A stretch of DNA of 64,000 nt, from assembly GCF_009857835.1 (NCBI RefSeq), contig NZ_WWCL01000001.1, forward strand, positions 1,178,001-1,242,000. The letters run 5' to 3'. The translations under genes and the position numbers were made by a program. Positions 35,666-44,238 of this stretch are shown here, in pieces (position 1 is the first letter of the stretch; every line of letters starts with the position of its first letter). A model generated the notes under the pieces. It saw only the letters and a program-made list of their open reading frames with translations. It ran no database searches and was not told where the DNA came from. The stretch is from Duganella fentianensis (lineage in GTDB: Bacteria > Pseudomonadota > Gammaproteobacteria > Burkholderiales > Burkholderiaceae_D).

Positions 35666-37711
35666 TTGACTCAACACCCGTCCCCGTCCGCCGAGACCCC
35701 ACCTGCTGCCGTGGTCGGCGAGATTGCCGAAGCCCCTCCCGGAAAACATGATGCCGAGGTCGAACGCCTGTTCGGCGCCGGTGGCCCGCTGGGCCCGGCT
35801 GTGGGCGATTTCCGTCCGCGCCGTTCGCAGACTGAAATGGCCAAGGCCGTCGCTGCCGCCATCGATAGCCAGACCACGCTGATCGCCGAAGCGGGCACGG
35901 GTACGGGCAAGACTTTTGCCTATCTGGTGCCGGCCCTGCTGTGGGGCGGCAAGACGATTATTTCCACCGGTACCAAAAATCTGCAGGACCAGCTATTCCT
36001 GCGCGATATTCCCACCGTACGGGCGGCGCTGCAGGCGCCAGTTTCCGTGGCGCTGCTCAAGGGCCGTTCCAACTATCTGTGCCACTACCATCTGGAGCGT
36101 ACGCTGCAGAATGGCCGCATGACTTCGCGCGACGATGTAGGCCATCTGCGCGAAATTTCGCGCTTCCTCAAAATGACCAATTCCGGCGACAAGGCGGAAC
36201 TGGCGCGGGTGCCGGAAAATGCGCTGATCTGGAATCTGGTCACGTCCACCCGCGACAACTGCATGGGCGCCGAGTGCCAGTATTATCAGGACTGCTTCGT
36301 GATGAAGGCGCGCAAGGAAGCCCAGCAGGCCGATGTAGTGGTGGTCAACCACCACCTGTTCTTTGCCGATGTGGCGCTGAAGGATTCCGGCGTGGCCGAA
36401 CTGCTACCTTCGGCCAACACGGTGATCTTCGATGAAGCGCACCAGCTGCCCGATACGGCCACGCTGTTCTTCGGCGATACCTTCTCCACCTCGCAAGTGC
36501 TGGAACTGTGCCGCGATGTGCTGGCCGAAGGGCTGGCCCACGCGCGCGACGGCGCCGACTGGGGCAAGACCGTGACGGTGGTGGAAAAGGCCGCGCGCGA
36601 TCTGCGCCTGACCTTCCCGCAGGACATCGTGCGCCTGTCGCTGCCGCAGATTGCACCGTCGAGCGACTTCTTCCCCGCGCTGGAAACCCTCAAGGATGAA
36701 CTGGACGGCCTGCTGGCCGTGCTGGAAACGCAGGCGGAACGGGCCGAGACGCTGGAGCAGTGCCGCCAGCGCGGCCTGCAGCTGGCGCAGCAGTTACGCG
36801 ACTGGAAATTCGATCCGAAAGCACGGGTGGAGAAGGGCGCGGAAGCCGTGTTCTGGGTGGAAGCCTATGCCTCGTCGCTACAGCTGCACAAAACCCCGCT
36901 GTCGATTGCGCCCATCTTCAATGGCCAGCGCGAAGGTGTGCCCCGTAGCTGGATTTTTACGTCCGCCACGCTGGCCGTGAAAAACGATTTCAGCCACTTC
37001 TCCGAGCAGATGGGGCTGACGGGCGAACCGTCCAAGACCTGGCCCAGCCCGTTCGACTATGGCGCGCAAGGCATACTGTATGTGCCGCAAGGTTTGCCCG
37101 ACCCGAATTCCATGGGCTACACGGATGCCGTGCTGGATCTGGCCCTGCCCGTGATCGAAGCGGCCGGTGGCCGCACCTTCCTGCTGTGCACCACGCTGCG
37201 CGCCGTCAAGCGCGCGGCCGAACGGCTGCGCGATGAATTCGAGCGGCGCGGCCTCAACTTCCCCCTGTTCGTGCAGGGCGATAAAGGCCGCACCGAATTG
37301 CTGGACCAGTTCCGCGCGGCCGGTAACGGCGTGCTGATCGGCAGCCAGTCGTTCTGGGAAGGGGTGGACGTGCGTGGCGACGCGCTGTCGCTGGTGATCA
37401 TCGACAAGCTGCCGTTTGCGCCGCCCGATGATCCCGTGCTGGCGGCCCGCATCGAAGTGATGGAAAAGCAGGGCAAGAACGGCTTTATGCACCACACGCT
37501 GCCGGAAGCCATCATCAATCTGAAGCAGGGCGCCGGCCGCCTGATCCGCGACGTCGGCGACCGCGGCGTGCTGATGCTGTGCGACCCGCGCGTGATCTCC
37601 AAGCCTTACGGCAAACGCATCTGGCAAAGTCTGCCGGCCTTCAAGCGCACGCGCGAACAGGCCGACGTCATCGCCTTCTTCCAGAACCCGCCAGCGCCGG
37701 ACGCCGAATAG
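35666..37711 (+). CDS. DinG/YoaA-type Fe-S ATP-dependent DNA helicase
   Basis: A 681-residue superfamily 2 helicase of the XPD/DinG class. Walker A is AGTGTGKT, with K82, and the DEAH box is VIFDEAHQL. Four cysteines that can hold a [4Fe-4S] cluster occur in SNYLCHYH and DNCMGAECQYYQDC. C-terminal motifs V/VI are FWEGVDVRGDALSLVIIDKLPF and QGAGRLIRD. It unwinds DNA or R-loops 5' to 3' in known relatives. The start is a TTG at 35666 with no good ribosome-binding site; a GTG at 35711 is the alternative. YoaA-like seems closer than true DinG, but I cannot settle this. Confidence 0.92.
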   Translation: MTQHPSPSAETPPAAVVGEIAEAPPGKHDAEVERLFGAGGPLGPAVGDFRPRRSQTEMAKAVAAAIDSQTTLIAEAGTGTGKTFAYLVPALLWGGKTIISTGTKNLQDQLFLRDIPTVRAALQAPVSVALLKGRSNYLCHYHLERTLQNGRMTSRDDVGHLREISRFLKMTNSGDKAELARVPENALIWNLVTSTRDNCMGAECQYYQDCFVMKARKEAQQADVVVVNHHLFFADVALKDSGVAELLPSANTVIFDEAHQLPDTATLFFGDTFSTSQVLELCRDVLAEGLAHARDGADWGKTVTVVEKAARDLRLTFPQDIVRLSLPQIAPSSDFFPALETLKDELDGLLAVLETQAERAETLEQCRQRGLQLAQQLRDWKFDPKARVEKGAEAVFWVEAYASSLQLHKTPLSIAPIFNGQREGVPRSWIFTSATLAVKNDFSHFSEQMGLTGEPSKTWPSPFDYGAQGILYVPQGLPDPNSMGYTDAVLDLALPVIEAAGGRTFLLCTTLRAVKRAAERLRDEFERRGLNFPLFVQGDKGRTELLDQFRAAGNGVLIGSQSFWEGVDVRGDALSLVIIDKLPFAPPDDPVLAARIEVMEKQGKNGFMHHTLPEAIINLKQGAGRLIRDVGDRGVLMLCDPRVISKPYGKRIWQSLPAFKRTREQADVIAFFQNPPAPDAE

Positions 37712-37851
37712 GGCGCCCCCCGCCCCCATTTCTACCGTATTCCTGCCCGGATAGTCCGGCGCACCTTTGCGCTGGCACAAACGCGCGCGGGTACCGGGCG
37801 TTAGAGTGAGCTCTGCGCTGCACCGTTTGGCGTGCAGTAACGGAGGATGTC
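37712..37851 (+). promoter_or_regulatory. Leader of the TIR/ATPase-TPR operon
   Basis: A 140-bp gap after the helicase gene. It contains a CCC/GGG-rich dyad region and a hairpin CTGCAC (37818-37823) / GTGCAG (37832-37837). The strong ribosome-binding site GGAGGA (37842-37847) lies close behind it. The hairpin so close to the Shine-Dalgarno could affect translation. No clear sigma70 promoter is visible. Confidence 0.45.
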
Positions 37852-38457
37852 ATGGCAATCCGACACGGCTGTTTTATCAGTTATGCCCATGGCCATCACG
37901 CATACATGAGCCGCTTCAAGAGCGACCTGATGGAAGCTCTGGCCTGCTATCTGGAACCCCATTTCGATAACGAGGACGAACTGTTCGTCGATAGTGCCCA
38001 GCTGGGCGGCGGCGACGACCTCGACCAGCGCATCGCCCAGGCACTATGCGAAAGCGTGTGCATGATCGTGATCTACACGCCGCGCTACGAAGCCCACGCC
38101 TACACGCGGCGCGAGTATGCCGCCATGCAGCGCATCGAAGCCGAGCGCAGCGCCTGGTACCGCCTGCCCAGCCACCTGATCATCCCCGTCATCATGACGC
38201 GCCATCCGGCCGGCCTGCCGCCGCAGATTGCCGGGCCCGGCATGTATGTGGATTTTTCCCGCTACACGCTGGCCAGCAACTCGTTCAAATCCAACCCCGA
38301 GTTTTTGCCGGAAATCGAGAAAATCGTGCTGCGCATCGCCGAACACTACCACTGCCTGAAGCGCTATATGCCGCCCCGGCATGACTGCAGCAAGGCCGTG
38401 CTGCCCGATATCCCGCCCGAATGGCGGGTGCTTCCTCCTCCCAATTTTCCCCGCTAA
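37852..38457 (+). CDS. TIR-domain protein
   Basis: A 201-residue soluble protein that is essentially one TIR domain plus a C-terminal tail. Family features are the first strand/box 1 at residues 7-12 (CFISYA), FVDSAQLGGGDDLDQRIAQALCESVCMIVIYTPRYEAHAYTRREYAAM (about 45-92), and the later strand HLIIPVIM. E88 in RREY takes the position of the glutamate used for NAD+ cleavage in catalytic TIR domains. Bacterial TIR proteins act as NADases, cyclic-ADP-ribose-isomer synthases or adaptors, often in phage defence. It is followed after 9 bp by the ATPase/TPR gene. Enzymatic activity here is inference. The ~45-residue tail after 155 is of unknown role. Confidence 0.88.
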   Translation: MAIRHGCFISYAHGHHAYMSRFKSDLMEALACYLEPHFDNEDELFVDSAQLGGGDDLDQRIAQALCESVCMIVIYTPRYEAHAYTRREYAAMQRIEAERSAWYRLPSHLIIPVIMTRHPAGLPPQIAGPGMYVDFSRYTLASNSFKSNPEFLPEIEKIVLRIAEHYHCLKRYMPPRHDCSKAVLPDIPPEWRVLPPPNFPR

Positions 38458-38466
38458 AGGTTTGCC

Positions 38467-40407
38467 ATGGAAACCCAACCTCTGCTGCTGCCGCCGCTCA
38501 GCGATCACGGCGAAGTCATCACTTTTTATGCCTACCGCAATGACGGCAGCCGTAGTGCGGCGCTGGCCAATCTGGCCGTGCTACTGGCGCGCCGGCGTGC
38601 GGCCTATAGCCCGGTGCTGATGATAGACTGGGATTTGCAGGCACCGGCGCTGCAGCAGTATTTCGCCGCGCCGCGCAATCATCCGGGCGTGCTGGAACTA
38701 TTCGAAGCCTGCGCCCGGCAACTGGCCCTGCATCAGCCCAATGGCATCTGCGACGATACCCTGCTGGCCTATGAAGTGCTGGCAGCGGTGGACTGGGAGC
38801 AGTATGTGCTGCGCGTGGACGAGGGCAGCCAGCTGTATCTGATGCCGGCCGGCCGGCTTGACGAACAGTATCGCGAACGGCTGGCCGCCTTTGACTGGGA
38901 AGCGCTGTTCCGCCGCTGCCCGGCGCTGTTCCGCTGTTTTGCCGCCCAGATGGCCTGCCATTTCCGTCACGTGCTGGTCGATGCCGAAAGCGGGCAGGGC
39001 GATACGGCCGGCCTGTGCACCACGCTGCTGCCGCGCAAGCTGGTGATGCTGTTCGGCCCGGAACGGGCCAGTCTGGAAGGTGGCTGCGCCATGGTGCGGC
39101 GCGCGACCAGCTATCGCTGCAGCCACGAAGACGAGCAGCGCCCCCTGCTGGTATATCCCGTGGCCGTGCAGCTGGAGGGCGACGATGCCCGTCTGCGCAG
39201 CCTGCGCCGCCATGGCGACGGCTTGCGCCACGCTGGCTACCAGCAGGAGCTGGAGCAGCTGCTGGCCGATTGCTATGGTTTGCGCCAGCTCTCGCTCGAC
39301 AGTTATTGCGATGAAGTCCAGCTGCAGCATAGCCGCGATGAAGCACTGCAGCTGGCGGTACAGGCTACCCCCGAAGGCGACCGGCATACGCTGGCGCGCT
39401 CCTACGAAACCCTGCTGGCATGGCTGGAACCGGGCCATTACCCGTGGCAGTCGCGCGCCCAGCTGGCCGTGCTGGACCAGCTGGCGCTGCTGCCGGCCCA
39501 GCTGGCAGGCAATAGTCTGGCGCTGGCGCAGGCCAGAATGCAGCAGGAACTGGGGCAGTTATATGGCCAGCAGCAGCGCTGGCATGAAGCGCTGGCCTGT
39601 TTCGAGCCGGCCTTGCAGCTACGCCAGCAGTTGCTCGGAACCGAGCAGCACGAAACGCTGGCCAGCAAGGCGGCAGTGGCGGCAGCGCAGTTCCAGCTGG
39701 GCCAGCTCGAAGCGGCGCAGATATTGCAGGAATGTGTGGCCGAAGCGCGCGACCGTCTGCTCGGCGCCGAACATCCGGACACGCTGGCCGCGCGCAGCGC
39801 ACTGGCTGTGACGCTGGGCGCCCGGGGCTGCAGCCAGCAAGCCATGCTGATCTACGATGAGGTGCTGGCCGTGTATGGCCGGGTGCTGGGCAGCCAGCAC
39901 CGGCTGACGCTGGCCTGCCGGGGCGAACGCGCACAGCAGCTGTTCCAGCAGGGCGAATTCGAAGCCGCACGCAGCGCCCAGGAACAGTTGCTGGCTGAGC
40001 GCAAGCGCTGCCTCGGCAGCGAACACGCCGATACGCTGGCCAGCCGCAGCGCGCTGGCCTGGACCATGCTGCAGCTGGACGAGCCGGACGTGGCCCACAG
40101 CCTGCTCGATGCGGTGTTGCAAATTAGTATCAAGCGCCATGGTCTCCACCATGCCGCAGTACAGCAGGCCCGGGCGGCACTGACGGAAATGCTGAAACAG
40201 ACGGGCAGCCATGCGGGACAGCATCCGGGGCAGGCCGATCTGGTGCCGGAATTGCGTCAGGATGGCGCGCTCGATGCCTATGACGAAGCGCTGTTGCAGC
40301 CTTTGCAACCCCTGCATCCGCTGGGCCCCGAAGTGGCGCAGCGGACGGCCGAACAGTTGCTGGCGCTCGATCAGCTACCGGCCACGCCCCGACCGCAGGG
40401 CAGCTGA
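38467..40407 (+). CDS. KGGVGR-type (MinD/ParA-like) pseudo-ATPase fused to TPRs
   Basis: A 646-residue protein, second gene of the TIR operon. Residues ~15-260 resemble the KGGVGR-variant branch of MinD/ParA ATPases: TFYAYRNDGSRSAALANLA, then VLMIDWDLQAPALQQYF (D54, D56) and HVLVDAESGQGDTAGLC (D172, Walker-B-like). The P-loop KGGVGRT expected at 24-30 reads RNDGSRS, with no lysine and few glycines, so nucleotide binding is probably lost or altered. After a linker, four exact 42-residue kinesin-light-chain-type TPR units occupy 389-430, 431-472, 473-514 and 515-556, with degenerate units on both sides. The C-terminal ~90 residues are Gln/Leu/Pro-rich. No membrane segments. Probably a sensor or scaffold for the TIR protein (inference). 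Confidence 0.82.
   Translation: METQPLLLPPLSDHGEVITFYAYRNDGSRSAALANLAVLLARRRAAYSPVLMIDWDLQAPALQQYFAAPRNHPGVLELFEACARQLALHQPNGICDDTLLAYEVLAAVDWEQYVLRVDEGSQLYLMPAGRLDEQYRERLAAFDWEALFRRCPALFRCFAAQMACHFRHVLVDAESGQGDTAGLCTTLLPRKLVMLFGPERASLEGGCAMVRRATSYRCSHEDEQRPLLVYPVAVQLEGDDARLRSLRRHGDGLRHAGYQQELEQLLADCYGLRQLSLDSYCDEVQLQHSRDEALQLAVQATPEGDRHTLARSYETLLAWLEPGHYPWQSRAQLAVLDQLALLPAQLAGNSLALAQARMQQELGQLYGQQQRWHEALACFEPALQLRQQLLGTEQHETLASKAAVAAAQFQLGQLEAAQILQECVAEARDRLLGAEHPDTLAARSALAVTLGARGCSQQAMLIYDEVLAVYGRVLGSQHRLTLACRGERAQQLFQQGEFEAARSAQEQLLAERKRCLGSEHADTLASRSALAWTMLQLDEPDVAHSLLDAVLQISIKRHGLHHAAVQQARAALTEMLKQTGSHAGQHPGQADLVPELRQDGALDAYDEALLQPLQPLHPLGPEVAQRTAEQLLALDQLPATPRPQGS
39631..40134 (+). repeat. 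Four 126-bp repeats encoding 42-residue TPR units
   Basis: The units at 39631-39756, 39757-39882, 39883-40008 and 40009-40134 each begin with a (L/V/C)LGxxHxxTLA motif and are exactly 42 codons long, without any indel. The phasing is that of kinesin-light-chain TPRs. Sequences have diverged well beyond recent duplication. Confidence 0.85.
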
Positions 40408-40476
40408 GCTAAATTTATCTGCACGGGGGAAGGCGCAGACGCGCAGGGCGGCCATTGCTTCGGGTAAAATCGTCGT

Positions 40477-41214
40477 ATGAAAATCCTGATCAGTAATGAC
40501 GACGGTTATCTGGCTCCCGGCATCAATGCGCTGGCAGCCGCACTGGCGCCTATCGCCGACATCGTGGTGGTGGCGCCGGACAGCAACCGTTCCGGTGCGT
40601 CCAATTCCCTCTCGCTGGACCGGCCCCTGTCGGTGCAGCAGGCCGCCAATGGCTTTTATTTCGTCAACGGCACGCCTACCGACTGCGTCCACGTGGCCCT
40701 GACGGGCATGCTCGATTACCGTCCTGATCTGGTTGTGTCCGGCATCAATAACGGTCCCAATATGGGCGACGATACCCTGTACTCGGGCACGGTGGCGGCG
40801 GCCACGGAAGGCTATCTGTTCGGCATTCCCGCCATCGCTTTTTCGCAGGGCGCATTCGGCTGGGAACATATCGACGCGGCGGCCCGCCATGCACGCGACA
40901 TCATCGTGCAATACATGGAGACGCTGCCGGCACCGTATCTGCTGAACGTGAACATCCCTAACTTGCCGTACGAGCAATTGCTCCCACCTGTGGCCACCCG
41001 GCTGGGCCGGCGCCATCAGGCCGAACCCGTGATCCGGGCGCAGGACCCGCGCGGCAAGGAAATTTTCTGGATCGGACCTCCGGGCGCCACCAAGGATGCC
41101 GGCGAGGGCACGGATTTCTACGCCTGCGCCAGCGGCCGCACCTCGATCACGCCTTTGCAGATCGACCTCACCCATAGAACCCAGCTGGACGTACTCGCAA
41201 AGGCACTGGCATGA
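40477..41214 (+). CDS. surE: 5'/3'-nucleotidase SurE
   Basis: A 245-residue SurE phosphatase/nucleotidase, a stationary-phase enzyme acting on nucleoside monophosphates. The metal-binding start [16 protein letters not shown] has D8/D9; [33 protein letters not shown] and [24 protein letters not shown] complete the active site. The stop overlaps the pcm start (ATGA, 41211-41214), so translation is coupled. First gene of surE-pcm-nlpD-rpoS. TAAAAT at 40465-40470 is too close to the ATG to be its usual -10 box. Confidence 0.97.
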   Translation: MKILISNDDGYLAPGINALAAALAPIADIVVVAPDSNRSGASNSLSLDRPLSVQQAANGFYFVNGTPTDCVHVALTGMLDYRPDLVVSGINNGPNMGDDTLYSGTVAAATEGYLFGIPAIAFSQGAFGWEHIDAAARHARDIIVQYMETLPAPYLLNVNIPNLPYEQLLPPVATRLGRRHQAEPVIRAQDPRGKEIFWIGPPGATKDAGEGTDFYACASGRTSITPLQIDLTHRTQLDVLAKALA

Positions 41215-42143
41215 CCGACAAAAACCGTCGCTTTCCGCTTCCGCTTTCCTCGGTCGTCGATCAGGGGCATAAGAAGGCCACGGTGTCGGCACCCGTAGTC
41301 CGGCCACAGACGGCAACCCAGAACGCAGCGCGCCATCTGCCCCAGCCTGTGCGCAGCGCCAGCAGCGGTTTTGGCGGCAACAGCAGCGGCAGCAGCAACA
41401 CCGGCGCCAGCAAGCCGCCGCTGTTCCATTCGCAGTCGCATACCCATGCCCAGCCTCGTCCGGTGCAGCCGGCAGCACCCCAGCCGGTGATGAACCAGCG
41501 CCAGAGCCCGCTGGTATCGGATGCCGTGCGGCGTGCCATGGTACAGCGTGTGGCCAAACAGGGCGTGCAGGACAGCGTGGTACTGGCGGCGCTGGAAAGC
41601 GTGCCGCGCCATATGTTCATGGAAGAGGGGCTGGCATCGCAGGCGTATATCGATGCGTCGCTGCCTATCGGCCACCACCAGACCATCTCCCAGCCGTATA
41701 TCGTGGCGCGCATGATAGAGCTGATGCGCAATGGCGGCCAGCTCAGGCGGGTGCTGGAAATCGGCACGGGCTGCGGCTATCAGGCGGCCGTGCTGGCCTG
41801 CGTGGCGCAGGAAGTGTATTCGATAGAGCGTATCAAGCCCCTGCACGAACTGGCCAAGGTCAATCTGCGCCCGCTGCGCGTGCCCAATCTGCGCCTGCAT
41901 TACGGCGATGGTATGCTAGGGTTACCGCAGGCGGCGCCATTTGATGGCATCATACTGGCTGCTGCCGGACTGGAAGTGCCGCAAGCTTTGCTGGAACAAC
42001 TCGCCATAGGCGGGCGGCTGGTAGCACCTGTGGGCGCGCGCGCCCAGCATCTCGAACTCATTACCCGCACAGGCAAGGCCGAATGGACTAGCGAAACGCT
42101 GGAAGACTGCCATTTTGTGCCTTTGCGGGCCGGCACCGTTTAA
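41211..42143 (+). CDS. pcm: Protein-L-isoaspartate O-methyltransferase with N-terminal extension
   Basis: A 310-residue protein whose methyltransferase core (about 103-310) is [49 protein letters not shown] is the SAM-binding region, and [10 protein letters not shown] and GGRLVAPVG are family blocks. It repairs isoaspartyl residues in aged proteins. The first ~100 residues are a low-complexity Ser/Pro/Gln/Gly-rich extension, which usual ~220-residue Pcm proteins lack; similar tails occur in some Burkholderiales. The start overlaps the surE stop. The operon position supports the call fully. Confidence 0.95.
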   Translation: MTDKNRRFPLPLSSVVDQGHKKATVSAPVVRPQTATQNAARHLPQPVRSASSGFGGNSSGSSNTGASKPPLFHSQSHTHAQPRPVQPAAPQPVMNQRQSPLVSDAVRRAMVQRVAKQGVQDSVVLAALESVPRHMFMEEGLASQAYIDASLPIGHHQTISQPYIVARMIELMRNGGQLRRVLEIGTGCGYQAAVLACVAQEVYSIERIKPLHELAKVNLRPLRVPNLRLHYGDGMLGLPQAAPFDGIILAAAGLEVPQALLEQLAIGGRLVAPVGARAQHLELITRTGKAEWTSETLEDCHFVPLRAGTV

Positions 42144-42177
42144 TGGGCCGACACCCACTTTCAGGAAACATGAAGTA

Positions 42178-43131
42178 ATGCGTATGACCAAAAAAAATTC
42201 CGCACTCGCACTGATACTGGGCAGCAGCGTGCTGCTGGCTGCCTGCACCAGCGTGCCGAATCAGGCGCCCGTGATAGATCGTCCTGTGGCGAGCAGCAGC
42301 AAACCGGTAGTGGTGACGGAGCCGGCCCCTGTGGTGCGCGACGAACGCGGCATGTACACGGTGAAAAAAGGCGATACCCTGATCCGCATCGCGCTCGAGT
42401 TCGGCCAGAACTACCGCGATCTGGTGAGCTGGAACAACCTGTCCAATCCCAACGACATCAAGGTCGATCAGGTGCTGCGCGTGCTGCCGCCCGAAGCGGC
42501 GCCGGCCGGCAGCGGTGTGCAGACGGGCGCTATCACCATGCCGCCGGCCGACAAGCCGGTGCCCGTGGTGCGCAAGAGCGAGCCGCGCGGCGACAAGAAA
42601 GCCTATTCCGAGTCGGCGCTGGCGGAGCTGCAGCGGCCGGACGGCGCCAAGGCGGACAAGCCCGGCAGCAAGGCCGGGGCAGCGGCCGGTGCCGCAGCCG
42701 TGGCTGAAACCGTAGTGACGGTGCCAGCTCCTGCACCGGCCCCGGCGCCGGCAGTGGAAGAGGAAAAACTCAGCTGGATGTGGCCGGCCGACGGCAAAGT
42801 GATTGCCACTTTTGACGAGGGCAAGAACAAGGGCGTGGACATTGCCGGCAAGGCGGGCCAGCCGGTTGTCGCCGCCGGCGCAGGAAAAGTCATGTATGCC
42901 GGTAGCGGCATCCGTGGTTATGGTAATCTGGTGATTGTGAAGCACAGTAATAGCCTGCTGTCGGCCTATGCCCACAATCGCAGCATCGTGGTCAAGGAAG
43001 GCAACACCGTAACCAAGGGACAACAGATCGCGGAAATGGGCGACTCCGACACGGACACCGTCAAGCTGCACTTTGAAATCCGGCAGCAGGGCAAACCCGT
43101 GGATCCGTCGCGCTTCCTGCCTAACCGTTAG
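42178..43131 (+). CDS. nlpD: NlpD-type lipoprotein (LysM + degenerate LytM)
   Basis: A 317-residue envelope lipoprotein. The lipobox LLAAC places the lipidated cysteine at C23. A LysM domain (MYTVKKGDTLIRIALEFGQNYRDLVSWNNLSNPNDIKVDQVLRVLP) follows, then a Pro/Ala/Lys-rich linker. The C-terminal LytM/M23 domain begins near WMWPADGKVIATFDEGKNKGVDIAG. The metal-binding histidine is replaced (KGVDIAG) and the last motif reads KLHFE, so the peptidase is inactive. E. coli NlpD likewise activates amidase AmiC rather than cutting itself. The ATG at 42178 or 42184 could be used; AGGAAA at ~42162 is distant. Confidence 0.93.
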   Translation: MRMTKKNSALALILGSSVLLAACTSVPNQAPVIDRPVASSSKPVVVTEPAPVVRDERGMYTVKKGDTLIRIALEFGQNYRDLVSWNNLSNPNDIKVDQVLRVLPPEAAPAGSGVQTGAITMPPADKPVPVVRKSEPRGDKKAYSESALAELQRPDGAKADKPGSKAGAAAGAAAVAETVVTVPAPAPAPAPAVEEEKLSWMWPADGKVIATFDEGKNKGVDIAGKAGQPVVAAGAGKVMYAGSGIRGYGNLVIVKHSNSLLSAYAHNRSIVVKEGNTVTKGQQIAEMGDSDTDTVKLHFEIRQQGKPVDPSRFLPNR

Positions 43132-43138
43132 CTAAGCC

Positions 43139-44140
43139 ATGACACCAAGCTCGCACGACTCCATGGATGATGATGCGCTGCCCGAAGATTTCCGCGACGA
43201 TGGCAGCGAAGAAGTGGCCATCGAACCGGCCGAGGGCGAAGTACTGGCCACCGGCGCCGTGCTGGAAAGTGTCGACGAGCTGAAAAAAGTGCTGGCGGCC
43301 GAACTGTCGACCGACACCACCCAGCACTATCTGAACCAGATCGGCACCCGTCCGCTGCTGACGGCCGCACAGGAAGTGCATTACGCCACGCTGGCCAAGA
43401 ATGGCGACTTCGCCGCGCGCCAGACCATGATCGAGCATAATCTGCGGCTGGTGGTGTCGATTGCCAAGCACTACATCAACCGTGGCGTGGTGCTGCTCGA
43501 CATGATAGAAGAGGGCAATATCGGCCTGATGCGCGCCATCGACAAGTTCGAGCCCGAGCGCGGCTTCCGCTTTTCCACCTATGCCACGTGGTGGATACGC
43601 CAGAGCATAGAGCGCGCCATCATGAACCAGGCCCGTACCGTGCGCCTGCCCGTGCACATGGTGCGCGAACTGAACCAGATTTTGCGCGGCAAATACCATC
43701 TGGAAGCGCGCCAGCATGACGGCAAGGATGCCACGGCAGAAGACATTGCCGAACTGGTGGGCCGTCCGGTGGAAGAAGTGCAGGACATCCTCGCCATGTC
43801 CGAGCATGCCACTTCGCTCGATGCGCCGCTCGATAACGATCCCCAGTCCTCGCTGATGGACATGCTGCCCGGCGCCAGCGAAGACAGCCCCGATGCCCGT
43901 GCCGAGCACCATGAAATGACACTGCTGGTACGCGACTGGCTGACCCGCCTGCCGGACAAGCAGCGCGTGGTCATCATGCGCCGTTTCGGCCTCGATAACG
44001 ACGATCCGGCTACGCTGGAAACCCTGGCCGAGGAAATGGGCGTGACGCGCGAGCGGGTGCGCCAGATCCAGCAGGAAGCCCTCGTCAAGCTCAAGCGCGC
44101 CATGGCTGCGCGTGGCGTGGTGCGCGATTCGCTGCTGTAG
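43139..44140 (+). CDS. rpoS: RNA polymerase sigma factor RpoS
   Basis: A 333-residue stationary-phase/general-stress sigma factor. The acidic N-terminus [18 protein letters not shown] is followed by region 1.2/2 ([68 protein letters not shown]), region 3 and region 4 ([31 protein letters not shown]). The start is 7 bp after nlpD. As in other proteobacteria, an additional rpoS promoter inside nlpD is likely (inference). Confidence 0.97.
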   Translation: MTPSSHDSMDDDALPEDFRDDGSEEVAIEPAEGEVLATGAVLESVDELKKVLAAELSTDTTQHYLNQIGTRPLLTAAQEVHYATLAKNGDFAARQTMIEHNLRLVVSIAKHYINRGVVLLDMIEEGNIGLMRAIDKFEPERGFRFSTYATWWIRQSIERAIMNQARTVRLPVHMVRELNQILRGKYHLEARQHDGKDATAEDIAELVGRPVEEVQDILAMSEHATSLDAPLDNDPQSSLMDMLPGASEDSPDARAEHHEMTLLVRDWLTRLPDKQRVVIMRRFGLDNDDPATLETLAEEMGVTRERVRQIQQEALVKLKRAMAARGVVRDSLL

Positions 44141-44238
44141 TCGCGCGCTGTTCTGCTATCATATCGGCCTCTCTGGTGCTGATCCCGTGCCGCGCGCCGC
44201 TGCGGTGATCGCCGGCTATTCTCCTTATTTTGAAGCTT

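Noticed and set aside
37852..40407. Recent horizontal island with mobile-element borders
   Set aside because: The operon is out of place functionally, but I found no integrase, transposase, tRNA or direct repeats at its ends, and base composition looks like the neighbours.
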